Notes under the pieces: generated by a model
Databases searched by the model: none
Seen by the model: only the letters and a program-made list of their open reading frames with translations
What the model was told of the DNA's origin: nothing
From: DATGZX01 sp035296965
Lineage (GTDB): Bacteria; Planctomycetota; Planctomycetia; Gemmatales; Gemmataceae
NCBI GenBank assembly: GCA_035296965.1
Contig: DATGZX010000055.1
Span: 5,349-69,348, forward strand
DNA length: 64,000 nt
Direction of reading: 5' to 3'
Shown: one piece after another, positions 17,191-28,100 of the stretch
Layout: each line of letters opens with the position of its first letter
Numbering within the stretch: position 1 is the stretch's first letter
Translations under genes and position numbers: made by a program

Positions 17191-18335
17191 ACCCACGTGA
17201 ACGATTACTGGCCTTGAGCATGGTGCTGTTAATCATCTTTGGCGGCAGCGGGTATTGCGTCTACCGCTTCTACCTCACGCCCCTGCACGAACGCGAGAAG
17301 AGCATTAGGAGCATGGAAGATGAGATGGACAAGACCCAGGAAAGCATCGACGCCGTGCTTGCCAAGAAGCCAAAGCTCGATCGTTGGCGACAGCTAAGTC
17401 TCCCGGCAGATACCGACAAGGCCAGCCGGGAGTACGGCACGTTCCTAAACGAGTTAGGCCGGAAAAGCGGCTTTGCGACCGGGTTGTTCACGGTCGTCCC
17501 CACACCTCCGGAAGTCAAAACCAGTCCTGCCTTGCCCGGCAAGGGACCTGTGTACACGAAGTACACGTTCAAAATCATCGCTCACGGCACACTTGAGAAT
17601 CTCGTGCAAATGCTCGAGGACTTCTACAGCACCAGTCTGCTGCACCAGATCAAGACGCTGCTGATCTCGCGCCCTCTCTCGTCCGGAACGCAGCAGAATC
17701 CCAGAGAGCTCGACATCACCATGACCGTCGAGGCTTTGAATGTCGCCGGTTCAGGCAATCGATCTAAACTGCTGCCCAACGTGGAACCGGGCTTGCTGTT
17801 CTTGAATTCCTTGGCCGATCTCTGTGGGGCGCCCTCCGGGCTGGCCTTGGCGGCTTGGGCTGCCACACCGGCTGGACCGAACGGTCCCAAGTTACTGGCC
17901 GATCCGCCCCGGCAATATGCCTCCATCGCGAACAAGAATATCTTCCTGGGTCCCGAAGGAGCCAACGACATTCCACGAGAAGAAGTAGTGCTCACCAGCT
18001 TCGTCCACCTGACCGACATCACGAAAAACGATCGCCGCTGGGAAGCGTCGCTCTACGACCGGTACAACCAGGCCCCGAATCGCCGCACACGGCTGCGCGC
18101 GGAATCAGGATTCGATTCGTTCCGCGTGCTCGACGACACGGGTAAATTAGTGGTGCGCGGCCAGGTGGTACGTATTGATGGGACGCGTGAGGTCTTGTTC
18201 CGCGCCAACGAGAAGTACTACAGCCTGCACATCGGCGAGAGCATCGAGCAGGCCATGAAAAAGGCTCTCACGACGGAACGATTACGGGAATTGGGGCTCG
18301 TCTCGGCGGGGGACAAAAGTAGGAGCAGCAACTGA
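17187..18335 (+). CDS. gspM: GspM/PilO-like inner-membrane assembly protein
   Basis: 382 residues. One N-terminal membrane helix (LLALSMVLLIIFGGSGYCVY) is followed by a coiled-coil (about residues 35-60) and a ferredoxin-like PilO/GspM region. The C-terminal extension of about 150 residues (from NKNIFLGPEG) resembles a PilP/GspC-type homology region in position, but I cannot prove this. The GTG start overlaps the gspL stop, implying coupled translation. If the C-terminal part is GspC-like, it would explain the absence of a separate gspC gene. Confidence 0.72.
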   Translation: MNPRERLLALSMVLLIIFGGSGYCVYRFYLTPLHEREKSIRSMEDEMDKTQESIDAVLAKKPKLDRWRQLSLPADTDKASREYGTFLNELGRKSGFATGLFTVVPTPPEVKTSPALPGKGPVYTKYTFKIIAHGTLENLVQMLEDFYSTSLLHQIKTLLISRPLSSGTQQNPRELDITMTVEALNVAGSGNRSKLLPNVEPGLLFLNSLADLCGAPSGLALAAWAATPAGPNGPKLLADPPRQYASIANKNIFLGPEGANDIPREEVVLTSFVHLTDITKNDRRWEASLYDRYNQAPNRRTRLRAESGFDSFRVLDDTGKLVVRGQVVRIDGTREVLFRANEKYYSLHIGESIEQAMKKALTTERLRELGLVSAGDKSRSSN

Positions 18336-18550
18336 CCGGCAGAACATGAGGGAATCCTGAGATTGGGATTGCCTTGTTTAAGGAGGCACGCAGACTTTGC
18401 CGATAGTAGCAAGAGTAGGGGTACCGCTGTCGGGATTTAGGCTGCGGCAGCTTTGATTGAGCTTTACAATGAAGGTGCGCAGTTTGACGTTCTTCGGGGG
18501 AAGTAGGGCCTCTACTTCTACGCTTGGGGGCTTTCGGCAGGGTACAAATT

Positions 18551-21500
18551 ATGAAAACATGTCTTAGAACTGGCGGAACCCGCTTCTTATCTGTTCTGGC
18601 AGTCCTGGGGATTTGGGTCGTGGCGATGGCCGCCGCCCAGTCCGAGAAGCCGAAGACTTCCGCGGCTGCGGAAGATCCTTTAGCGCATAAGAAGGTCGCC
18701 TTCGAGATGCGCGACAAGCCGTGGCCCGCCGTCCTCGAGTGGCTTGCGGATCAGAGCGAGTTGCCATTCGCTGGCATCCATAAACCCACAGGAACATTCA
18801 CTTATATCGGGCCTAAACAAGGGAAGACCCAACATACGATTCCCGAGGTCATCGATATTCTGAACGAAGCGCTCACCAGCCAGAAATTCGTGATCATTCG
18901 GCGAACGGCCTCGTTCACAGTCCTGCCCGCGGACGAAAAGATCCCTCCCGAGATGCTGCCGCGGCTGACCATCCCGGAATTGGAATCGCGAGGTAAAACC
19001 GAAATTGCCCAGGTGGTGCTCCCCTTGCACTCCCAAAATGCCGAGGACATCGTCGGCGAAGTCAAGAAAATGATGGGCCCGTTTGGCGAAGTCGTGGCAT
19101 TGTCCGTGGCGAATCAGCTCATCCTTCAGGACGCCGCGGGCAACCTCCGGCAAATCATCAAGACGCTCCAGGACACCGAAGAGGCAGCTCATGGGCAGAG
19201 CTACACGCACCCCTGCAAGAACATCAAGGCCAAGGCGGCGGTAGAGACGCTGACGAAAGCTCTCGGCGATCCGCTTGAGCTCATCAGAGCGACCACGCCC
19301 CAACAGCCCCGCGGCTTCGGGGGAGGCGGGTTTGGCGGGAATCAGCAGCAACCCGCCCAGCCTGCAGCGCTCGCGCTGAATTTGCCGAAGTTCCGCATGT
19401 TCCATATCACGGCAGATGAGGCGAGCAATAGTGTCATCGTCAATGGCCCGGCAAACATCATCGCCTCCGCCAAGGAGATCCTGAAAAAAATCGATGTGCC
19501 GCAACTGGAAACCTCTCCTGTCGTACTCATCCCGCTCAACGTGCTGGAAGCTGCCAAGACCGTAGAAACCTTGAAGGGAATGCTGGTGACCGACAAGAAT
19601 TCAGGGCCTTACCTGGAGGCGGACACCAATCGCAACGCGGTTATCGTGGGGGGCAGCCAGGAACAGATTACCAGCGTCAAAATGATCCTGAAGGCACTCG
19701 GCGAAGGCGCTGAGGGCAGCGAGAAGATGCGCGTCATCACTCTGGACAAGGGCAGCGCCGCGACCCTTGCGGATGCCTTGCAGCGCCTGATGCAGCAGCT
19801 CCGGCAGAATCCCGTAAACGTGATCGTTCCCGGTGGTGAGCAGCCAAAAGCTCCCAAGCCCGAGCAAAAACCGGAACGGCCCAGCAGGCCGACGGATCGT
19901 GGGGTACGGGGAATTGAGGGCGATACGCTGCCCATTGCCCAACAACTCGTAGACCCACAGAGTCCGCCGGCTCAGAAGCCTGCGAACCCGAGCAAGGCTC
20001 CTCCGATAAACATCATGCCGTTCGGCAATCGCCTGGTGATTACCAGCGATGATCCCGACGCGCTGAAGCTCGTTCAGGAAATGGTTCGCCTGCTCACGCA
20101 AACGCCAGGCGGCGAAGGAGATTTCGAGGTCATCAAGCTCAAGAATGCCAGCGCCACGGATGCAGCCAAGGTCCTGGACGAGGCATTCAACGGCACGAAG
20201 CCGACCACGGGGCAGCAGAATCCTGGATTTCCCGGGTTCTTCAATCGCTTCGGCAATCAGGGAGCCCAGCCGCCCGCGAACCCCCAACCTAATCGCCTTC
20301 GCGTCGTGGCGGATCCTGGGACCAATTCGCTTTTGGTGCGTGCCAGCCCGCTGGACATGATGACCGTGCGCCGCTTGCTGGAAAAAGCCATCGACAGCGG
20401 CGAGACCGACTCCAAGGCGGTCTTACGCAACTGGGTCATCGCGCTCAAGAACGCGAACGCCGCGGAAGTGGCCAGCATGATCAAGGACGTCTACCGGGAG
20501 TCGATGAATAACGACCCGCTCGGCGGTCGAGGCGGAATCCGAGGATTCAACTTCGGAGCGCCGCCGACGCGCAATCTCGATGCCCAGGGCAATCCTCGTG
20601 GCGTTTCGTTATCCATTAGTGTTGATGATCGATCCAATCGGCTCATCCTGGTTTGCTCGGAGCGGTTGTACGATGACATCAAGAAGCTCGTCGACGAGCT
20701 GGATAAGGCAGCGCTGAATGCCATGACCACAGTCGAGCTGGTCAGAGTCAAGGGTATAGATCCGTTGGTGATCCAGCAGGCAATCGATGCTCTGCAAGGT
20801 CGTCGTCCAACCCAGCAAATGCCCGGCCAGGGCCAGGGCAGAGGGAATGGCTTTGGTAACGGCTTCCAGGGCGGCGGCGGCCGAGGATTTGGAGGCGGCG
20901 GCATGGGACAGGGAGGAGGTGGCCGGGGACCTGGAGGTGGCGGCCTCTTACCTGGAGCGGACGACCGAGGGCCGGATTTTTTTGAACACGGGGTCATGGA
21001 AGACCCGCAGTCGTCCGTCCTTTTCGATCCGCAACTAGACGCAACGACTTTCAAACCAGGCTCGGCCTCTTCCGCCCAACAACTCCTGTCCTCGGACCGA
21101 CCGGCTGGTAACAGTGCGATTCAACTGGCGCACTTCGAGGAAGAGCAGCAGCAGCCCGCGCAAGCCCCTTCACCCAGTGATCTGCAAGGCCCCCGCGGGC
21201 AGGTGACAGCAGACGCGGTGCCTGGTACCGATGCAGTTATCGTCAGGGCTCAGAACAAGGCCGATGCTGAGGCCGTCAGACTGATCATCGAGCGCATCAC
21301 GGAAATTGCGAAAGATGCCGAAGTTAAGATAGAGTTAGTCCCGCTGGAGCATGGAGACGCGACCGCGGTGACAAACGCCCTGACGCAGCTCTTCCAGCGC
21401 GTCACCGTGGGCCCTGGTGGGAATGTTCGCAATACCGCGACGACCCCGACGTTTGGCGGCGCCGGCACCGGCGCGGGCGCAGCGGGCGGGTTTGGGGCCG

Positions 21501-24346
21501 CGCCTACCGCAGCCACGACTGCCAGTCAACAGGCGAGTTCCTCGGTATTCTTGGAGGCGATCCCAAGATTCAACGCCATCCTGGTAGCGGCTCCAAAGAT
21601 CCGCTTCGACGATGTGAAGAAAGAAATCAAGCGGCTTGATGCTCCGAATCCGTCGGTCGGACGCATGGTAGCCTTTCACCTCACGCAGGCGCCATCTTCC
21701 CGAGTAGCCACATTCTTGACGAACCTCTTTGCGTCGCGCTACGTGGCCGAAGGAGCCGCACAGGACCAGATTCGGTTTACCCACGATGACAGCAGCAACA
21801 CCGTCTTCGTGCAGGCGAGCCCGGCCGATCTGCAAGACATTGCGGAACTTATCAAGGTCCAGGATACAGCGGTCTCGTCGGCCATCAATGAAGTGCGCGT
21901 CATCTCGCTCAAGAATGCCACGTCGGATGAAATCGCCACGCTTTTGAGCACGGCGATCAGCCAGGGTATAACGAACCCGACGACCACCCCGACCACGCCA
22001 ACGGGCGTTCCGGGCGCAGGGGGTCTGCCCGGCGCTGCTGTCCGGCCCGCCGGCACCGCGCTTCCGGGTGGAGCTACCGCGCCATTTGGCACGGGCACGC
22101 CAACTGTCCCTGGCGCCACGTCGGCCACGGGTACGGCGGCCACAGGTGGGCTTTCCACCAAGAGCATGACGCTCCGCCTTTTCAGCAAACCTGGAGAAAG
22201 TCAGCCAGAATCGGGCCTTCTCGAAGATATCCACATCACCTCGTACCCACGCATCAACAGCCTGATCATCGAGGCGCCGTCCAGATCGATGGCCCTGTTG
22301 CAGGGTCTGATCAACAGGCTGGACGTGCCGCCGACGGCGCGGGCCGATATGAAGGTCTTCACGTTGCAGAACGCTGATGCGCAGAGCATGTCGCTCATGC
22401 TGCAACAGCTCTTCCTGGGGGCCACGGGCACGACCACCACGCCCACCGGCGCAGGCGGCTTCGCAGGTGCGGGCGGCGGCGGCTTTGGTGGAGCAGGCGG
22501 CGTGACAGGCACTACCACCGTCACTCCCGCCGTACAGAACCCCGGCGGGCAAAGGGCGTATCCGGCGGCCAACATTACCCTTGGCGGATACACTCCCGAA
22601 GGGGCGCCGATCATTCCGCTCAGCATCAGCACTGACGTGCGGACCAACAGCGTCATCGTGGCCGGTGCCCGCAACGACGTGGACGCCGTCTACGCCATTA
22701 TCACCCGGCTCGACGAGGATACGAGCGTTCAGGAACGGCACACGGAGTGCTATCACCTTCGGAACGCGAGCGCCGCCGACGTGGCCACCGCCTTGCAATC
22801 CTTGCTGACGCAGCAGTTGCAGCAGTATAGCGTCGCCCAGCAGTTGACAGCTTACAAGGAATACCAGCGCGGCGTGGTCGTCGTCGCGGAACCTGTCAGC
22901 AATAACTTGCTGCTCAGCGTGACGAAAGATTACTTCCCCATTGTCATGCGGCTGATCTCGGATCTCGACGCCCAGCCGCCGCAAGTTGTCATTCAGGTGC
23001 TCGTCGCCGAAGTGGACCTCACCGCCACGGAGGAATTTGGGGTCGAGGTCGGCTTGCAGAGTCCAATCCTGTTCTCGCGCAGCGTCATCCCGGCACCGGG
23101 TTCGACCGGAGCCGTGTCGTATACCAATCCGGCCACGGGAGGCGGCTTGACGCCTATCGGCGTGACGGTTACAGGGTCCAATAACCCCGCTGCCTCTCCA
23201 GGGTACAATTTCAACAACGCCAACTTTTTCGCTAATCCTCTTGGCAACAATCCCTTGGCGAGTCCGGGAATTGTCGGCTTCCAGGGCCTGAATAACCTTG
23301 GGGTCGGACGTTCTGACTCAAGCGGTCTGGGCGGCTTCGTCTTCTCCGCGGCCAGCAATAGCTTCAACCTTCTAATCCGTGCTCTGAAAACACAGGGCCG
23401 GCTCGACGTGCTCAGCAGACCACAGATTCAGACGATGGACGGCCAGACGGCCCTCCTCAACGTCGGCCAAGAAATTCCTTACATTTCTGCCAGTAACGTT
23501 ACAGCGACCGGCGTAATCAGCAACACGATCACCTACAAACCGGTGGGCGTGATCCTGCAGGTTACGCCGCGCATCAGCCCGGACGGCACCGTCATCATGC
23601 GGGTCATCCCCGAGGTATCTTCGGTCGCAGCGACCCAGACGCCTTTGGGTAACGGTGAGACTGCTGTGGCGTTCAATACCCAGCATTTCGAGTCGACGGT
23701 GTTTGCCCAGGATGGCGAGACGGTGGCACTTGGCGGCGTCATCGTCCGCAACGATCAGAAGAACGAAAACAAGATTCCTTGGTTGGGCGACCTGCCTGGA
23801 GTCGGCGCGCTGTTCCGTTACCGAACCCAGAACAAGTCCCGTCAGGAACTCCTGGTGATTTTGACGCCACACATTGTCAGGACTCGCCAGGAAGCCGATC
23901 GCATTCTGGCCGAGGAGAGGCGGCGCATGGAATGGTGCATCGACGACGTTATCAAAACACAGGGCCCGACAGGTTTGGAACCGATTCTGCCGCCGGTCAA
24001 AGGCAATGCCGGCAACGGCCACGGAGGCATGTCGATTCCGGGGCCGGGGACCATCCTGATTCCGCCTCCATCGACGACGCCTGCTCCGTCTGTCCCGACC
24101 CCGAGGATTGAGTCTCCTCAAGTGCCCCGGGAGACGCTGCCCGAGCCGCGCAAGCAGCCGGCCGGACAGGAGAAGCCTGCCAACCAAGGCGCCATGGCGG
24201 CCCCGGACCAATCCCCGGCAGCAGCCGTGACGCAGGGCACGGTACAACAGACCTCAGCAAACCAAGCCACGGATGGCCAGAGTGCTACGCCCCCCACGGA
24301 GGAGAAACACAAATGGTACTGGAGTCTTTTCCACCGCGACCAGTAA
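18551..24346 (+). CDS. gspD: Giant GspD-type secretin with about twelve N-domain repeats
   Basis: 1931 residues, against about 650-750 for typical GspD. A signal peptide (SVLAVLGIWVVAMAAA) and an N0-like domain (FEMRDKPWPAVLEWLADQS) are followed by roughly twelve secretin_N-like units, each with a start such as VIxLKNAxAxxVAxxL and an end such as NxLIVxAxxxxxxxIxxLIxxLD. Gly/Pro-rich spacers separate them. The secretin core spans about 1477-1775 (VVIQVLVAEVDLT, LSRPQIQTMDGQTALLNVGQ, VALGGVIVRND, PWLGDLPGVGALFR, LVILTPHIV), and a Pro-rich tail follows. It forms the outer-membrane channel. ATG 18551 is chosen for the signal peptide. About 215 bases separate it from gspM. Confidence 0.93.
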   Translation: MKTCLRTGGTRFLSVLAVLGIWVVAMAAAQSEKPKTSAAAEDPLAHKKVAFEMRDKPWPAVLEWLADQSELPFAGIHKPTGTFTYIGPKQGKTQHTIPEVIDILNEALTSQKFVIIRRTASFTVLPADEKIPPEMLPRLTIPELESRGKTEIAQVVLPLHSQNAEDIVGEVKKMMGPFGEVVALSVANQLILQDAAGNLRQIIKTLQDTEEAAHGQSYTHPCKNIKAKAAVETLTKALGDPLELIRATTPQQPRGFGGGGFGGNQQQPAQPAALALNLPKFRMFHITADEASNSVIVNGPANIIASAKEILKKIDVPQLETSPVVLIPLNVLEAAKTVETLKGMLVTDKNSGPYLEADTNRNAVIVGGSQEQITSVKMILKALGEGAEGSEKMRVITLDKGSAATLADALQRLMQQLRQNPVNVIVPGGEQPKAPKPEQKPERPSRPTDRGVRGIEGDTLPIAQQLVDPQSPPAQKPANPSKAPPINIMPFGNRLVITSDDPDALKLVQEMVRLLTQTPGGEGDFEVIKLKNASATDAAKVLDEAFNGTKPTTGQQNPGFPGFFNRFGNQGAQPPANPQPNRLRVVADPGTNSLLVRASPLDMMTVRRLLEKAIDSGETDSKAVLRNWVIALKNANAAEVASMIKDVYRESMNNDPLGGRGGIRGFNFGAPPTRNLDAQGNPRGVSLSISVDDRSNRLILVCSERLYDDIKKLVDELDKAALNAMTTVELVRVKGIDPLVIQQAIDALQGRRPTQQMPGQGQGRGNGFGNGFQGGGGRGFGGGGMGQGGGGRGPGGGGLLPGADDRGPDFFEHGVMEDPQSSVLFDPQLDATTFKPGSASSAQQLLSSDRPAGNSAIQLAHFEEEQQQPAQAPSPSDLQGPRGQVTADAVPGTDAVIVRAQNKADAEAVRLIIERITEIAKDAEVKIELVPLEHGDATAVTNALTQLFQRVTVGPGGNVRNTATTPTFGGAGTGAGAAGGFGAAPTAATTASQQASSSVFLEAIPRFNAILVAAPKIRFDDVKKEIKRLDAPNPSVGRMVAFHLTQAPSSRVATFLTNLFASRYVAEGAAQDQIRFTHDDSSNTVFVQASPADLQDIAELIKVQDTAVSSAINEVRVISLKNATSDEIATLLSTAISQGITNPTTTPTTPTGVPGAGGLPGAAVRPAGTALPGGATAPFGTGTPTVPGATSATGTAATGGLSTKSMTLRLFSKPGESQPESGLLEDIHITSYPRINSLIIEAPSRSMALLQGLINRLDVPPTARADMKVFTLQNADAQSMSLMLQQLFLGATGTTTTPTGAGGFAGAGGGGFGGAGGVTGTTTVTPAVQNPGGQRAYPAANITLGGYTPEGAPIIPLSISTDVRTNSVIVAGARNDVDAVYAIITRLDEDTSVQERHTECYHLRNASAADVATALQSLLTQQLQQYSVAQQLTAYKEYQRGVVVVAEPVSNNLLLSVTKDYFPIVMRLISDLDAQPPQVVIQVLVAEVDLTATEEFGVEVGLQSPILFSRSVIPAPGSTGAVSYTNPATGGGLTPIGVTVTGSNNPAASPGYNFNNANFFANPLGNNPLASPGIVGFQGLNNLGVGRSDSSGLGGFVFSAASNSFNLLIRALKTQGRLDVLSRPQIQTMDGQTALLNVGQEIPYISASNVTATGVISNTITYKPVGVILQVTPRISPDGTVIMRVIPEVSSVAATQTPLGNGETAVAFNTQHFESTVFAQDGETVALGGVIVRNDQKNENKIPWLGDLPGVGALFRYRTQNKSRQELLVILTPHIVRTRQEADRILAEERRRMEWCIDDVIKTQGPTGLEPILPPVKGNAGNGHGGMSIPGPGTILIPPPSTTPAPSVPTPRIESPQVPRETLPEPRKQPAGQEKPANQGAMAAPDQSPAAAVTQGTVQQTSANQATDGQSATPPTEEKHKWYWSLFHRDQ

Positions 24347-25017
24347 GAAACTCTCTCTTGCTGCATCGGCTCCGAAAGCATACAGCTCGCTGGGTGACAA
24401 TGTTCCTGGTCTGTGGCTGCCTGACAGTGGGCATTGGCTGCGTCGATCTCGGTACATTTCTTCGCACGGATAGCGCGCCGAAATCCGCCGCAGTCCAATT
24501 AGTTGTCACGTGGCACCCGGAGATAGCGAGCGCGCCTGACACGGTTCACGGCGGCAGGCCTGTGCCAGGGCTGGCGGGACGCCTCTACATCTTTGGTCCC
24601 GATGGCGGTTTCCCTTTGCAGGGAGACGGGACGCTTGTGGTGGATCTCTATTGTGACCCGGCGGCGCAGAAGACTGAAAGTTTATCGAGAAACGGGGCTA
24701 ACTTGGCGCCGTCTCCAATGAACCAGCCCATCGCCCAGGCTCAGGCAACCCAGGTGCCAGGGAGTCAGACTCAGAACGCAACTCGCGAGAGGCCCTTGGA
24801 GGAGTGGCGCATCGATCGGGAAAGCCTCAAGAAACTCGAGCATCGCGATGCCATCGGCTTGGGCTACACGCTTTTCCTACCCTGGGAGGGATACAAACCT
24901 GAATTGAATCACGTTCGTCTGCGCGTATGCTACGTGCCTGTCAAGGGTACGCCTCTCTACCTCGAAAGCCCCTCGATGAAGCTGAAGGGTGGGAACGGGT
25001 TTGACCAGGGTTTTTGA
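24313..25017 (+). CDS. Small envelope protein overlapping the secretin gene
   Basis: 234 residues in another frame, with its first 34 bases overlapping the end of the secretin gene. The N-terminal part is basic and then hydrophobic (TMFLVCGCLTVGIGC), compatible with a lipoprotein signal; an internal start at 24400 would give a compact signal peptide. The mature part contains VVTWHPEIASAPDTVHGGRP, GLAGRLYIFGPDGGFPLQGD and GTLVVDLY, a pattern I associate with uncharacterised planctomycete proteins. The overlap suggests translational coupling and a role linked to the secretin, possibly pilotin-like, which is inference only. Confidence 0.75.
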   Translation: MVLESFPPRPVRNSLLLHRLRKHTARWVTMFLVCGCLTVGIGCVDLGTFLRTDSAPKSAAVQLVVTWHPEIASAPDTVHGGRPVPGLAGRLYIFGPDGGFPLQGDGTLVVDLYCDPAAQKTESLSRNGANLAPSPMNQPIAQAQATQVPGSQTQNATRERPLEEWRIDRESLKKLEHRDAIGLGYTLFLPWEGYKPELNHVRLRVCYVPVKGTPLYLESPSMKLKGGNGFDQGF

Positions 25018-25035
25018 TAAATGAATGCGGTGGAC

Positions 25036-25091
25036 GTGGAGCTTGATTCCCTATTGCCGGCAGGTCAGGCCGGGTGGAAATCCAGCTCCAC
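25036..25091. terminator. Inverted repeat between convergent genes
   Basis: GTGGAGCT (25036-25043) pairs with AGCTCCAC (25084-25091), and pairing continues imperfectly inward (GATTCCC against GGAAATC). It lies between the 3' ends of the plus-strand gene at 25017 and the minus-strand gene at 25153, the right place for a shared terminator, though without a T-run. Confidence 0.45.
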
Positions 25092-25152
25092 ATCTGTTTT
25101 GTGGATTGATCGCGGCGGCCACGGAACTATCGAATGGCCGCCACAGGCCGTG

Positions 25153-28100
25153 TCAACGTGTGGGTAGGGCAGCCTTCGTCGTGTCTTGCGTAAATCCAGC
25201 CAGTAGTTTGACGATGCGATTGGCGTCGGCCTCGCTGATGACGAAGACTGCGGAACTGTCTCCTTCAGGCACACGGGCATAATAGCGTTTGCTCTCGCCT
25301 TCCGGCCTGCCGATTTGAAGCACCCGCTTCCCGGAACGAGTTTGGATCTCCAGGCTAAGTTGGGGAGGCTCCAAGCCGTAGAGTTTCAAATCGCCGGTCT
25401 TATCGACGGCGTAGCGCTCGGCCTTGAGTCCTGCCAGCGCATCGAGCGCCTCGCGGATGACCTCGGCTTTCACCTTCACATCTGGCTTGCCAACTACTTG
25501 CCAGTTAGCCTCGCCCTTTTTCTCGAGTACAAAAGGATGTTCCAGGTAGCCGTAGCCAAGGCTATCGACCTGCGCCGCGTCGAGGGGAGCCCACACGGTT
25601 CGTTTGCGGTACTCCCCCAGGGCTTTGCTCGTGGATTCCGGGCTTAACAGGAATACGAGGTCGCCGTTTGCTAGTTTGGCGAAAGCGCGCGCTCCTGGGC
25701 TTCCCTTGCCACGCTCAACTTCTCCGACAAGCAGGTTCAGCACTTCCTTCTCGCCGACCAAGAAGCGCCAGCGTGCAACGGGTCGATCCAACCCATAGGA
25801 TTTCAGGTCCGCTGGTTTAACGCTTACCAATTCATCCGCGCGCAGCTTGCTGATGTTGTTTACGAAATCATCAAGATCAGCCTGCTCCGCTTCGCCCGAG
25901 ATGGGCTCCAGCTGTTTCCATGCCCCATCCACCCTGGTGAAGACAGCGGTGCGCGGACCGCGCTCGAGGATCAGCCGATCGATGTCGCGAATGGATGCCA
26001 CGTTTCGGTTACGGTACTGCAGGTCGGGCGCAGTGAGTTGCCGGGCGAGGCCGCCTGGCAGAACGACGACGGCATCCGCGTGGTCTAGCAGCGCAAATCG
26101 ATCCTCGGGGGAGGCCGCGTCGCCGGTCACCTTGCCGATCTTGAGGACATGCTCTGCAGGTTTGTCTTTGGTGCCGGTGGTTCGGAGGGTAATCACCGCG
26201 GCAGGTTGGTCGAGACCAAATGGTCTCAGATCTTTGGCCGGGTAGGCGGCGACCCGTTTGGCGCGCAGTGCCGCAAGCTGCTCGGTCAACCCATCGAGCG
26301 TGGGTCCGTCCGCGGGCAAAGTGGCGGGCTTCTGGATGCGCCAACCGCCATCCGTCTTGGTTATTTCCAAGTTGTCATTGCCCATCTGCCGCGCCAGCGA
26401 CGTCAGATGCCCGCGGTCGAACGTCAGCACGTCGCGGTTCACAAAATCAAGGTAGCCATGGGTGCTGTTGTTCACCTGATTCGCAGCCAGCACGACAACT
26501 GCTGGGCCATTGTCGAGTCGAGCATAGCGTTCGCCACTGCTGCCATCGACCGGCTTACCCAAAGCTAGAGTGTGCTCGACAGGCTTGGAGTTTTTGCCTG
26601 ATGGTGCTTTCAGAGTCACGGTGATCGTATCAATCGGCTTTTCAAGACCGTAGCTTGCCTGATTCACCTGCGGGCCGTAAGCCGCAATGCGCTGGGCCCG
26701 AAGATTCGACCAGACGCCCAGGACAGAGGCGATCGCCTCTGGGTCTGCCGCGAAGGGCGCTGCCGGGGTGTCCAGTACACGCCAGCCAGCGCCCTGACGA
26801 GCAAGCGTGAGTTTACCTTTGGGTCCGGCAGATTGAATTCGCTCGATACTTTGGGGCTCCAGAGAAAGCAACTCCCGGTCGAGCAGGTCAAGCGCGTCGT
26901 GGTCCAGGGCAGCGACGACCTTCTCGCCAATGACCCCAACAGCCGGGCTATCGGCGAGCTTCGCAAACCGGCTCTTGGAAGTCTTATCTACCGGCTTGCC
27001 GATGAGGAGCGCGCGTTCCTTCTCGGGTTGCTGCTCAGGCTTTGCCTTGTCCTTTTCCGTCGCAACAAGAGTTAACCGCAAGTACGGCTTCTCGAGACCG
27101 TAAGCCGCAAGGTCTGTGGTACTGTGAGCGGCATAGCGCTCCCAACGGAGATTGGCCACCTCTTCCGTCAGCGGCTTTACCAGGCTTGCCAGAGCGGAGG
27201 CATCGAACGGCCCGGCGATCTTCCAATTCTCGCCACTGCGTTGCAGGCGAAATTCCAGGCTGTTTTTGCGCAAGCGCAGCTCCTTGATGTCGTCGGGCTG
27301 CAATTGCCAGAGTTGCTCGGGAAGATAAGCCAGCGCGTCCTTCTCCAGAGCATCATGAATCTCTTTTTTGATCACGAACACCGAGGGCGCCGATGCGAGC
27401 TTCGCGAAGTACTCGGACTTGCCCGCCCGGGATTTCCCGATGAGCAGCGTCTGAATGGGTTTCTTCGCGTCCACAAACGTTGCCGTGACGCTCAGTTCCG
27501 GCTTGGCAAGGCCGTAGGTTTTTTCCAGATCCTGGGGGCTTGCAGACTGCGCGACAAATTCCACTGCCTCTAGCCGGCCCAGGTCGCCGGCAAGTTGGCT
27601 GGCTTTGGAACTGTCCGTATCTGCCTTGAAGGGCGCTGCCAAGCGCCAGCTTCCCTTCACCTGCTCCAGCGTGAAGGGCTGGCCTCCTCGATTCACTTCG
27701 AGCTTGGCCAGGTCGGTGCCGTTGAAGTCGAGCACGCGCCGGCCGCGATAGACCAAGGCAGGCCGTTGCACCAGCTTCAACAAGCTGTCTTCGACCGCGT
27801 TGATGCGCTCCCAGCCGGCTACCTGAACATACAACTTGGATTTCTCCAGATCGTCCTTACCCAGGGCGAAAGAGAATGTTTTGGTCTTCTTTGTCTTGGC
27901 ATCGCCCTCGCCCTTGACCTCTTCCTCGACAGTGACCTTGACCGTGGCGGTTGGCTTATCGAGGCCGTAGGACTTGGGGTCTGCCTTGTCGAGAATGTCC
28001 TTGTCCAGGGCCTGCATGCCGGACAGTTTGTCGAGCAATTCGGTGATCTTGCTGCTCTCTGCCTCTCCCTCGAACGGCTTCTGTAGTCGCCATTGATCTT

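Noticed and set aside
21335..22984. Minus-strand open frame of 549 codons within the secretin gene
   Set aside because: Arg/Gly-rich shadow of secretin_N repeats and spacers; no family pattern.
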